NCBI GenBank assembly: GCA_038237805.1
Contig: JBBRYI010000008.1
Coordinates: 1-64,000, forward strand
Source: JBBQFI01 sp038237805
Lineage (GTDB): Bacteria; Verrucomicrobiota; Verrucomicrobiia; Chthoniobacterales; UBA10450
Direction: 5' to 3'
DNA length: 64,000 bases
The translations under genes were made by a program, and so were the position numbers. Position 1 is the first letter of the stretch. Each line of letters starts with the position of its first letter. The notes beneath the pieces are model-generated. The model searched no databases and was not told the DNA's origin. It saw only the letters and a program-made list of their open reading frames with translations. This document shows positions 18,501-25,569 of this stretch, piece by piece.

Positions 18501-18990
18501 ACTCGGCGGTGCTTTGTCGCGCTTTCGCGAGATCGTTCGCTTGAATCGCCATGTTGATCTCGCCTTTCAAGCAGGCGCTCATCCCAATAAGGCCCTCGGA
18601 ACGCGCAGCGAGAAGTTCCTTGTCGATACGTGGCCGGTAATGAAATCCGTCGAGATGCGCGGTCGAAATTAACTTCACCAAATTTTGATAACCGGTCGCG
18701 TCCTTTGCCAGGAGCGTGAAATGATAAGCCGCATCGCGCATGGTGTTTGGCCTATCGGTGATCGAACCTGGGGCCATGTAGGCCTCGCAACCGATGATCG
18801 GTTTGATCCCCGCTTTCTTTGCTTCCTGATAAAATTCTATGGCGCCGAAAAGATTCCCGTGATCGGTGATCGCGACTGCCGGCATTTCGAATTCCGCCGC
18901 TTTGCGCATCAATTCCTTCATCCTCACCGCGCCGTCGAGCAGCGAATACTCGGTGTGGAGGTGGAGGTGAACGAAAGAATCGCTGGGCAT
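15517..18990 (-). CDS. dnaE: DNA polymerase III subunit alpha
   Basis: The 1157-residue protein has a PHP domain with intact metal ligands (HLHLHTEYS at 8-16, DHGNLFG), the polymerase palm with catalytic Asp401 and Asp403 (PDIDVDF) and GPGRGSAAGS upstream, a helix-hairpin-helix region, and a C-terminal OB fold (FRIAGAIVQVDKKFTKREGKPFA). This is the replicative C-family polymerase; no intein or split is present. It stands alone, with no DnaQ or replication partner nearby, and its C-terminus overlaps the convergent AsmA-like gene by 23 bp. Four copies or near copies of the dispersed 10-mer lie within it (15772, 16066, 16918, 17593). Confidence 0.97.
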   Translation of the reverse strand: MPSDSFVHLHLHTEYSLLDGAVRMKELMRKAAEFEMPAVAITDHGNLFGAIEFYQEAKKAGIKPIIGCEAYMAPGSITDRPNTMRDAAYHFTLLAKDATGYQNLVKLISTAHLDGFHYRPRIDKELLAARSEGLIGMSACLKGEINMAIQANDLAKARQSTAEFRDIFGAENFFLEMHDHGIEAQHKCNAVLPDLAKEFGLGLVAANDVHFLERSHHEAHDVMICIGTGKLVADERRMRYVPELYFKSAEEMRALFPDFPEAIANTVAIAERCNLELEFGRAKYPEYPAPEGKTREAYLRELCYKGLHERYGERAGTDSELIKRLDYEVDVLEKTGFVSYLLIVWDFIHFAKERKIPVGPGRGSAAGSMVAYVLGITDVDPLKYGLLFERFLNPERVSPPDIDVDFCEARRGEVLEYVRQKYGERRVSQIITFGKLKAKSVVRDVGRVIGLSYGEADRIAKMIPNELNITLASAAEKTPDLKRAIETEASTRQLWDYAKVLEGLSRNAGVHAAGVVISDRDLSEYVPLCRDVKGNDVISQYSMGPLNDLGLLKMDFLGLKTLTVLEDAVTLIRKRVPDFSIDAIPLDDPATFALYNRGETIGLFQMESGGMTGTAKQFDVQKIDDIIALIALYRPGPMELIGDYIKRKKGLTKIRYEHPLLEEVCADTYGVMIYQEQVMAAASRLAGYSLGQADLLRRAMGKKDREKMALERDNFIRGCAETNKIAEKKANAIFDLLEKFAGYGFNKSHSAAYGLISYQTAYLKANYPVEFMAGLLSNEINNTDKISVFVGECKRMGVAILPPDVNRSRLKFAPEEHDGAMAIRYGLAAIKNVGEAAMEAAIHEREERGDFSSLEDFCRRLDSRIANRKMLESLVKTGAFDFLGRERAELFACIEESLASASASHRDRASGQASLFDELSSPAQSRTTRVVTPWPEREKMSYEKELLGFYVTGHPLDDYASALGSGQYQTILSLGELADRATFRIAGAIVQVDKKFTKREGKPFAVVWLEDMSGTIEVVVWNEVYVKVSATLIPGRVIAIRGTLDKRDDSVRATALNAKLLEADHVSTKSPNESNGSDLVLRFSPAVTADELRQVRELLAAHPGKQRVQLLFERADGDPLLVDVGNELRVDLTAELQAQLGPWLEGTFTGASAVAVG

Positions 18991-19129
18991 CGTAGCAGTA
19001 TTCAGCGGCGGAAATTTTTCGCAAATTTACCACGCGTGTCATCGCGAAAACAGTTTGCCCACGTGGCCCTCCCCGTGAATCACCACTGGAACCGTGAGGT
19101 CCTTCGCTGCGCTCAGGATGACACGCTTT

Positions 19130-19157
19130 TTGCAACAGAAATTTGCGATTGCATACT
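19130..19157 (+). promoter_or_regulatory. Possible sigma70-type promoter for glnB
   Basis: TTGCAA (19130-19135) and CATACT (19152-19157) are separated by 16 bp, 81 bp before the glnB ATG. The 248-bp gap between dnaE and glnB otherwise holds only a short GC-rich word (GTCCTTCGCTGCGCTCAGGA, 19099-19118) of dispersed-repeat appearance. I see no -24/-12 (sigma54) element. Confidence 0.3.
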
Positions 19158-19238
19158 CACTCCGCTGTTGTTAAGGAAGCGCGTGCCGGGTTTAGCTTTC
19201 AGGTCGAACAACGGACCGCGGCTCGAAATTTAAATTGC

Positions 19239-19577
19239 ATGAAAAAATTGGAAGCGATCATCAAGCCGTTCAAGCTCGAGGAGGTCAAAGAGGCGCTCGC
19301 GGAACTCGGGATTGAAGGGATGACCGTCACGGAAGTAAAGGGATTCGGACGGCAAAAAGGGCACACAGAAATTTATCGCGGCAGCGAATACACGGTCGAT
19401 TTTCTGCCGAAAGTAAAAGTCGAAGTCGTCCTCGCCGATGACATGGTCGACAAAGCAGTCACGGTCGTCGTGGCAGCAGCGAAAACCGGCAAGATCGGCG
19501 ACGGAAAAGTTTTTGTTCTGCCGGTGGAACATGCGGTGCGCATCCGCACCGAAGAAATCGGCGAGAAAGCGGTTTAA
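19239..19577 (+). CDS. glnB: Nitrogen regulatory protein P-II
   Basis: The 112-residue protein is a standard PII: MKKLEAIIKPFKLEEVKEAL, the T-loop with the uridylylation site Tyr51 (RGSEYTVDFLPKVK), and the C-terminal signature KTGKIGDGKVFVLPVEHAVRIRT. PII trimers sense ATP/ADP and 2-oxoglutarate and control glutamine synthetase and AmtB. The frame is open for 32 codons upstream, but the ATG at 19239 gives the canonical start. glnA follows 141 bp downstream in the same direction. Conserved Tyr51 implies GlnD-type control, though glnD is not here. Confidence 0.96.
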   Translation: MKKLEAIIKPFKLEEVKEALAELGIEGMTVTEVKGFGRQKGHTEIYRGSEYTVDFLPKVKVEVVLADDMVDKAVTVVVAAAKTGKIGDGKVFVLPVEHAVRIRTEEIGEKAV

Positions 19578-19718
19578 CTTTTTGTTCCCTCGCCCATCTC
19601 CACCCTTTCGACGGTGGTGGAGTCTCGCGACGCATTTCGCGTTTCAGCGAATTCAATGATTTAGCTTTTTCAATTTCCTCAGCATCCCGACCCAACTCCT
19701 CAACTTAGCAACGCACCC

Positions 19719-21140
19719 ATGGCCAAAGAAAAAACTGCATCTGACGTCAGCAAAATGATCAAGGACCACGAAGTGAAGCTCGTGGATTTTAAGTTCACCG
19801 ATCTGCCGGGATCCTGGCAGCATTTCACCACCACCCTCACCGAGTACAACGAGGAAATTTTCGCCGAAGGTCTCGGCTTCGACGGCTCGAGCATCCGCGG
19901 CTGGCGCGCCATCAACGCGAGCGACATGCTTGTCATTCCGGACGCGAGCACCGCGTGGATCGATGTTTTTAACAGCGAACCAACGTTAAGCCTTATTTGC
20001 ACCATCGTTGATCCGATCACGCGCGAACCTTACGATCGTGATCCGCGCGGTGTGGCTGAAAAAGCAGAAGCTTACCTTAATAGCACCGGAATCGCGGACA
20101 CTGCGTATTTCGGACCGGAAGCTGAATTCTTTATTTTTGATGAAGTGCGCTTCAGTTGCACCGGTAACTCATCGTTCCATCTCGTCGATAGCGCAGAAGG
20201 ACATTGGAACAGCGCGCGTGAAGAGTTCCCCAACCTGGGAAACAAAATCCGCGCGAAGGAAGGCTACTTCCCAGTCTCGCCCGCCGATACGTTGCAGGAC
20301 ATTCGCAACGAGATGTGTCTTGAAATGGAGAAGGCAGGCATCCCGATCGAGCGGCAACATCACGAAGTCGCCACCGCCGGCCAGGCTGAGATCGATATTC
20401 GTTACGCGCCGCTCAAAATCATGGGCGACTCAATGCAGTATTACAAATACATCGTGCGCAACGTCGCCAAAAAGCACAACAAGACCGTCACCTTCATGCC
20501 GAAACCGCTCTTTGGCGATAACGGCAGTGGCATGCACACTCACATGTCGTTATGGAAGGGCGGTAAACCGCTCTTTGCTGGCAACGGTTACTCTGGGCTG
20601 AGCGAAATGGCGCTCTTCTTTATCGGCGGAATTTTGAAACATGCGCCCGCACTTACGTGCATCACTAATCCGACAACCAACAGCTACAAGCGTCTCGTTC
20701 CCGGATTTGAAGCACCGGTGAACCTCGCCTACTCCGCCCGCAATCGTTCTGCGGCCATTCGTATCCCCACCTACTCCGCGAATCCGAAAACGAAACGCAT
20801 CGAATTCCGCACACCGGATGCAGCTGCCAATCCATACATTGCTTTCTCGGCGTTGTTACTCGCCGGACTCGATGGAATTCAGAACCGCATCGATCCCGGC
20901 GATCCGCTTGATAAAAACCTCTACGAACTCCCACCGGAAGAACTCGCCAACGTCCCGAGTGTGCCGGATTCACTTCGTGGCGCCATCGAAGCGCTGGAAG
21001 CCGATCATTCTTTTCTCCTTAAAGGCGACGTCTTCAACGCCGACTTCATCGCGAATTGGGTGGAGATGAAACAAAAAGAATACGACGCGCTGCGTCTCCG
21101 TCCTCATCCCTACGAATTCATGATGTACTACGACGTGTAG
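19719..21140 (+). CDS. glnA: Glutamine synthetase, type I
   Basis: The 473-residue protein matches the dodecameric type I enzyme: FDGSSIRGW, the active-site FGPEAEFFIFD, the ATP-binding KPLFGDNGSGMH, and the adenylylation region KNLYELPPEE with Tyr402 in the position of E. coli Tyr397. It makes glutamine from glutamate, ammonia and ATP. The conserved Tyr suggests GlnE-dependent adenylylation (GSI-beta type). A short imperfect GC-rich hairpin at about 19608-19622 lies between glnB and glnA and may attenuate or stabilise the transcript. With gdhA downstream, this forms an ammonium-assimilation neighbourhood. Confidence 0.97.
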   Translation: MAKEKTASDVSKMIKDHEVKLVDFKFTDLPGSWQHFTTTLTEYNEEIFAEGLGFDGSSIRGWRAINASDMLVIPDASTAWIDVFNSEPTLSLICTIVDPITREPYDRDPRGVAEKAEAYLNSTGIADTAYFGPEAEFFIFDEVRFSCTGNSSFHLVDSAEGHWNSAREEFPNLGNKIRAKEGYFPVSPADTLQDIRNEMCLEMEKAGIPIERQHHEVATAGQAEIDIRYAPLKIMGDSMQYYKYIVRNVAKKHNKTVTFMPKPLFGDNGSGMHTHMSLWKGGKPLFAGNGYSGLSEMALFFIGGILKHAPALTCITNPTTNSYKRLVPGFEAPVNLAYSARNRSAAIRIPTYSANPKTKRIEFRTPDAAANPYIAFSALLLAGLDGIQNRIDPGDPLDKNLYELPPEELANVPSVPDSLRGAIEALEADHSFLLKGDVFNADFIANWVEMKQKEYDALRLRPHPYEFMMYYDV

Positions 21141-21311
21141 CAGTGACATGGTTTAAATTCGTTGCGACAGCGCTTCTTCGGCAGGCCCGATAGCTATCCG
21201 GGTGGATCCGCGCAAAGTTCATCATTAAAGTAAACTAGATCCTCGCGTCTCGTCGCGAGTTTCATCGATCAGCTCTTGTTGCGCGGCTGCGATGCAGCTA
21301 ATTAGCGTTCT

Positions 21312-22061
21312 TTGAAAAGCAAGCATAGAGAGGATAACACCTATCACACGAACCTGGACACGGTTCTTGAAAGTGCAGATCGGCTGTTACCGGAATTTCG
21401 GACAGCGATCGAAGCGATGCCGGCGCACGAGCGTGGTCCAGGGCTTTTCATAAGTGAGATGTTTTTTTTCTATTGTGTGGTTCAGCCGCTGAACCCGAGA
21501 CGAATCCTGGAGTCAGGACGCGATCTTGGCGGAAGCACGCTTATGTTGACGCATTGCTTCCCCACTGCACGAATCATTAGTGTGGAATTTGAAGCTGCAT
21601 CACCGCGTGCAACCGTCGCGCTGAACAAACTCGCGCCCTACCAAAATGTGGAATGTTTGTTTGGCGATTCGCGCGAGGTGCTACCGACGCGCCTCGAACA
21701 GGACGATCCCGTGCTCATCGATGGTCCGAAAGAATTTCGTGCGCTGAAGTTCGCACTCCGTCTGCTCCGAACCCGCAAACCGAGCGTGGTGTTCATGCAT
21801 GACTTTGGTGCGGGAACACCATGGCGACGATTTCTCGATCGGCATTGGCCCGGCGCGTTTTTTAGCGACGATCCTGAGTTCCTTCGGCGTTTCGGTTGGC
21901 TGGACAATATTGGTGCCGCGCCGCGACCGACGACGTTTGCCTGTTTGCCAGCGAATTTGCCAGCGCCTTATTATGCACTTCTGAGCAAGATCGTCCTCGC
22001 CCGCACGAAATCGTTGGCCCCTAACAAAGCAGCAAAATTTCTTGGGAAACGCGCTCAATAA
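21312..22061 (+). CDS. Putative class I SAM-dependent methyltransferase-fold protein
   Basis: The protein has 249 residues from a TTG at 21312; the first ATG (21419) would remove the conserved-looking N-terminus. It shows a Rossmann SAM pattern: motif I RRILESGRDLGGSTLML, an acidic strand end in IISVEFEA, FGDSREVLP, then VLIDGPKEFRALKFALRLL, resembling the Methyltransf_24 group associated with glycan or small-molecule modification. No substrate can be inferred. It stands between glnA and the convergent hydrolase-Nudix group, with 171 bp upstream holding a small CCCGATAGCTATCCGGG palindrome. Confidence 0.55.
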   Translation: MKSKHREDNTYHTNLDTVLESADRLLPEFRTAIEAMPAHERGPGLFISEMFFFYCVVQPLNPRRILESGRDLGGSTLMLTHCFPTARIISVEFEAASPRATVALNKLAPYQNVECLFGDSREVLPTRLEQDDPVLIDGPKEFRALKFALRLLRTRKPSVVFMHDFGAGTPWRRFLDRHWPGAFFSDDPEFLRRFGWLDNIGAAPRPTTFACLPANLPAPYYALLSKIVLARTKSLAPNKAAKFLGKRAQ

Positions 22062-22178
22062 ACCGATGGGTATTGTTAGAAACCAAGCTCCCAGCAAATT
22101 TCGTTAACCAGGTTTTCGACAAAGAGCTCCGCGTGTCGCAGCGAGGTGAGATTATGCTTACTGGCCGACGCATTGTAG

Positions 22179-22778
22179 CTAGGCCGAAGTAACGTGACGA
22201 ACAAAGCCGCTGATCGCTGCTTCGATCCTTTGATCGACATTATATTGCGTCTCACCAGCCGCGAGTAGCTGTCGCTTTAATACAACGAGTGAGTGATCGC
22301 CGCCTTCGACAATGTGCAGAAAGTTCGGCGCACTCATCTCTGTTCGCACTTTCTCGAGGAGATCCAATGGACAAAGTGAATCGCGCGTGCCTTGTACCAA
22401 TAAAATCGGTGTGCGCAGATCACGCAGAACGCGATCGCGAAGCTTGGTAGAATCGCCTCCACCGCAAAGTGGATATCCCAGGCAGATAACCCCATTAACC
22501 TTTTCCTCCAAAGCGACATGACATCCAATACGTCCGCCCATGCTCTTACCGACAAGAAACGTTGGCTCGCCTACTCCTTCTCTCGCGTTCGCAAGCGCCG
22601 AACGATGTGCGGCGATAAGCTGGGCTGGCGGATCCGGGCGTCTGCGTCCTTCACGCATATAGTCGTAGTCGAAAGTCTCAACCCGCCCATGTTTTTCCAA
22701 TCGGCCTTTCCAATGTTGCATCCAAGGGTGGGATGAAGGAGCGCCTGCGCCAGGCGCAAAGAGAAACAACGGCTTCAT
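22179..22778 (-). CDS. Alpha/beta hydrolase of the dienelactone-hydrolase / KANL3-Tex30-like type
   Basis: The 199-residue protein has FLFAPGAGAPSSHPWMQ as an N-terminal oxyanion region, nucleophile Ser in GKSMGGR, Asp in VQGTRDSLCP and His in EGGDHSL, a complete triad. The pattern is that of the predicted alpha/beta hydrolases called KANL3/Tex30. The start codon overlaps the stop of the Nudix gene (TAATG), so the two are co-translated. The substrate is unknown. Confidence 0.8.
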   Translation of the reverse strand: MKPLFLFAPGAGAPSSHPWMQHWKGRLEKHGRVETFDYDYMREGRRRPDPPAQLIAAHRSALANAREGVGEPTFLVGKSMGGRIGCHVALEEKVNGVICLGYPLCGGGDSTKLRDRVLRDLRTPILLVQGTRDSLCPLDLLEKVRTEMSAPNFLHIVEGGDHSLVVLKRQLLAAGETQYNVDQRIEAAISGFVRHVTSA

Positions 22779-23272
22779 TAAGCTTTGTTATGCTCTCGCT
22801 GATCTAAGTTAGCTTCTAAACGATCGATGAGCGCGGCCTGCGCAATGTTTATCTTTCGCCGGGCCTCGGGGAGAGAAAAGAAAGCTACTTTATCGACTTC
22901 GGGAAAGCTTTGCATCTTGCCGGATCGCGGTGGCCATTCCAACTGGAAGGTATTCGACTTCAATTCGAAGTCGTACGGCAAGTCTCCTTCAAACGCCCAG
23001 GCGTGCACAGTCTTGCCGCCTTTCTGCTTCACGCTTCCAAGCTCGATCGAACTTCCGGAATGTGCTATACCTAACTCCTCTTCAAACTCGATTCGTGCTC
23101 GCGCCGGTAGATCTTCACCTTCAGTCACTTCACCTTTTGGAATCGTCCAAAAGCCATCATCTTTGTTCTGAAAATAAGGTCCACCCGGATGAACGAGCAG
23201 AACCTGCAAGCCTTCGCCGGTTCTGCGAAACATAAGCAAGCCGGCACTGGTCTTTGATCCCACAAGTAACAA
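22778..23272 (-). CDS. NUDIX hydrolase (diadenosine-polyphosphatase-like) with altered Nudix box
   Basis: The 164-residue protein has N-terminal KTSAGLLMFRR and FWTIPKGEVTEGED, typical of Ap4A-type Nudix enzymes. The Nudix box GEVTEGEDLPARARIEFEEELGI keeps the metal-binding EE pair, but the Arg of the consensus RE is Ile. The neighbouring Arg14 of the box could substitute, so activity is uncertain. It is first in a two-gene unit with the hydrolase and starts 4 bp downstream of the DUF2127 gene, so all three are likely one operon. Confidence 0.82.
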   Translation of the reverse strand: MLLVGSKTSAGLLMFRRTGEGLQVLLVHPGGPYFQNKDDGFWTIPKGEVTEGEDLPARARIEFEEELGIAHSGSSIELGSVKQKGGKTVHAWAFEGDLPYDFELKSNTFQLEWPPRSGKMQSFPEVDKVAFFSLPEARRKINIAQAALIDRLEANLDQREHNKA

Positions 23273-23276
23273 GCGC

Positions 23277-23744
23277 CTACTTGGATTTGCGTTGCCTTCG
23301 AAGCATCACGATTAGAAACACGACGATGGCGAGATTCAGTATCAAGATAAGCAGCTTTACCGCGCTAAATTCCTTAACCAACTCGTAAACTTCCAACGGA
23401 ACAAGCGAGGACGTTGCGATAACGGTAAGGTACTCGGCCCATTTCTTCTCGAAAAACAACCCCGTACCCTCGGTCAGAAATAACAAGCTATAGACCGAAG
23501 TGAGCGCGCTAAGCTGTTCTATTTTTTTATCATCCAAAAGAGAGACCTTGTTCATGAGGTGCCCCAGGAAGCGATTATCGGGATCCGCGCGTAGACCGTT
23601 CGCGAGCTTCTCCAACATTTCGCCAACGTCCTGATGGAGCAGCTTAAGCAAACCGAGCGCGATGGCCAACATTAGCAGGCCTTTCGTCCACTTGAAGATT
23701 GCAATGGCGAGGAGCGTTCGGTTGTGTTTGCGGGTCGAACTCAT
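23277..23744 (-). CDS. DUF2127-like integral membrane protein
   Basis: The 155-residue protein has a hydrophobic helix at about 13-33, a charged middle (residues 38-75), then two or three further helices, ending in a basic tail RRQRKSK. The N-terminal FKWTKGLLMLAIALGLLKLL and the EGTGLFFEKKWAEYLTVIAT segment are characteristic of DUF2127. Function unknown. It is first in the leftward operon with the Nudix and hydrolase genes. Confidence 0.75.
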   Translation of the reverse strand: MSSTRKHNRTLLAIAIFKWTKGLLMLAIALGLLKLLHQDVGEMLEKLANGLRADPDNRFLGHLMNKVSLLDDKKIEQLSALTSVYSLLFLTEGTGLFFEKKWAEYLTVIATSSLVPLEVYELVKEFSAVKLLILILNLAIVVFLIVMLRRQRKSK

Positions 23745-24163
23745 GGATGGCCGCGATCAGTGCTGCGCTTTTAGACGATAAAACTGCCGCCCGGAAGAAA
23801 GTGGAAGCACTCGACGCGTAACGACCAGGACCGCATCATACATAACCCGAGCATACTTCGAGCGCTGGTGAGCCTTTGCAAATCTTATCGATGGCGAGGT
23901 AACCGACTTATTCCCACAGCAGAAGCGAGTTTTGGGCAGCTCGGATTCTACTTCACGAGCGACGGTAATTCTGGTACTCTTCGGCGACACTATGTTCGAT
24001 CCCTGCGCGAGAGCATTCACATTTCCGCAGCGGAGAACGGTTCGATAAGAGCTGACGACGGCCCGACTTATTTACATGAAACTTTCCTTCGACTGCGTTA
24101 TCGGATGAAGCCACGGAACGACGAGGCATTGAAATTTGAGCGGCGAAGTTTGCAAAACATCAT
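23745..24163. other. 419-bp non-coding region between divergent DUF2127 and gdhA
   Basis: Open frames here have an unlikely amino-acid composition. One 99-codon frame (23868-24167) ends with an ATGA overlap on gdhA, but its protein has no recognisable character. The region must hold both divergent promoters; I see no convincing hairpin or paired -35/-10 set. Confidence 0.5.
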
Positions 24164-25501
24164 ATGAATCTAGTTCAAGAAATTCTCGATACCGTCCATA
24201 AACGGAACACACACGAGCCGGAGTTCCTTCAGGCGGTAACGGAGGTTCTCGAGTCGATCGAACCGGCGGTGCAACGCCACAAAAAATATCGCGACGGAAA
24301 AATCCTGGAACGTCTCGTAGAACCCGAGCGCATGATTCAATTCCGCGTCCCGTGGATCGACGACGCTGGTCAGATCCAAGTTAATCGTGGTTACCGCGTG
24401 CAGATGAACAGCGCTATCGGGCCATATAAAGGCGGCCTGCGCTTTCATCCCACCGTCAATGCCAGCATCCTGAAGTTCCTAGCCTTCGAGCAAGTATTCA
24501 AGAATTCGCTCACCACTTTGCCAATGGGTGGCGGCAAAGGCGGAGCCGACTTCGATCCGAAAGGCAAGTCCGACAATGAAGTGATGCATTTTTGCCAGTC
24601 TTTTATGACTGAACTCTTCCGTCATGTTGGTCCCGATACTGATGTACCTGCTGGCGATATCGGAGTTGGTGGCCGGGAGATTGGTTATCTCTTTGGTCAA
24701 TACAAACGTCTCGCCAACGAATTCACCGGCGTGTTGACCGGCAAATCGCTCAACTGGGGCGGATCGCTTATCCGTCCGCAAGCGACCGGTTATGGGGCGG
24801 TTTATTTCGCGGAAGAAATGCTCAAGACGCGCAGTCAAGGACTCGAGGGAAGGACTTGCAGTGTCTCGGGTTCCGGCAATGCCGCTCAATATACGGTCTC
24901 AAAATTGAACCAGGTCGGCGCCAAGGTTCTAACGATGTCCGATTCGAGCGGCTACATCTATGATAAGAATGGCATCACCGATGAAAAGCTGAGTTGGGTC
25001 ATGCAGCTCAAGAACGAGCGCCGCGGTCGCATCAAGGAATACGCCGATCAATTCAAAGCGACTTATTCAGAGGGAAAGCAGCCTTGGAGCGTGCCGTGCG
25101 AATGCGCTTTTCCTTGCGCGACGCAAAATGAAATCAGCGGCGAAGACGCGAAGACACTCCTCGCAAACGGTTGCTTCCTTGTTTCGGAGGCGGCCAATAT
25201 GCCGACCGCGCCGGCGGGAGTTGATCTCTTCCTTAATAACAAAGTCCTTTTTGGTCCGGGCAAGGCTGCCAATGCCGGCGGCGTCGCTACTTCCGGTTTG
25301 GAGATGGCGCAAAACTCCATGCGCTTACCGTGGCCACGCGAAGAGGTCGATCTGCGACTTCGCCAAATCATGGCTACCATCCACAAGAACGCTTGGAACA
25401 CTGCCGCGGAATACGGCCAACCGGGCAACCTGGTCATCGGCGCGAACATTGCTGGGTTTGTAAAGGTCGCCGATGCAATGCTCGATCAAGGCGTTGTTTG
25501 A
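24164..25501 (+). CDS. gdhA: Glutamate dehydrogenase (NADP-type)
   Basis: The 445-residue hexameric-type enzyme has RVQMNSAIGPYKGGLRFHP, the catalytic-lysine segment LPMGGGKGGADFDPKGKS, DVPAGDIGVGGREIGYLFGQY, and the nucleotide-binding CSVSGSGNAAQYTVSKL. The length and sequence fit the NADP-dependent biosynthetic form, which makes glutamate from 2-oxoglutarate and ammonia. Together with glnA and glnB upstream it completes local ammonium assimilation, although two unrelated gene groups lie between them. Confidence 0.95.
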   Translation: MNLVQEILDTVHKRNTHEPEFLQAVTEVLESIEPAVQRHKKYRDGKILERLVEPERMIQFRVPWIDDAGQIQVNRGYRVQMNSAIGPYKGGLRFHPTVNASILKFLAFEQVFKNSLTTLPMGGGKGGADFDPKGKSDNEVMHFCQSFMTELFRHVGPDTDVPAGDIGVGGREIGYLFGQYKRLANEFTGVLTGKSLNWGGSLIRPQATGYGAVYFAEEMLKTRSQGLEGRTCSVSGSGNAAQYTVSKLNQVGAKVLTMSDSSGYIYDKNGITDEKLSWVMQLKNERRGRIKEYADQFKATYSEGKQPWSVPCECAFPCATQNEISGEDAKTLLANGCFLVSEAANMPTAPAGVDLFLNNKVLFGPGKAANAGGVATSGLEMAQNSMRLPWPREEVDLRLRQIMATIHKNAWNTAAEYGQPGNLVIGANIAGFVKVADAMLDQGVV

Positions 25502-25569
25502 TCCGACAGTTGTCGGGATTTAGCCGCGTCTAATTTGCTTGTTTACTTATCTCGCGTAAAATTTACGTT

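Noticed and set aside
17704..18672. 322-codon frame on the plus strand
   Set aside because: Lies within dnaE, whose protein is unmistakable on the opposite strand.
21187..21203. CCCGATAGCTATCCGGG palindrome after glnA as a terminator
   Set aside because: Short stem, no T-run; could be a weak structure, but not enough to call.
23868..24167. 99-codon frame ending with ATGA overlap on gdhA
   Set aside because: Amino-acid composition is unlike its neighbours, with no recognisable motif or ribosome-binding site; more likely the gdhA leader.
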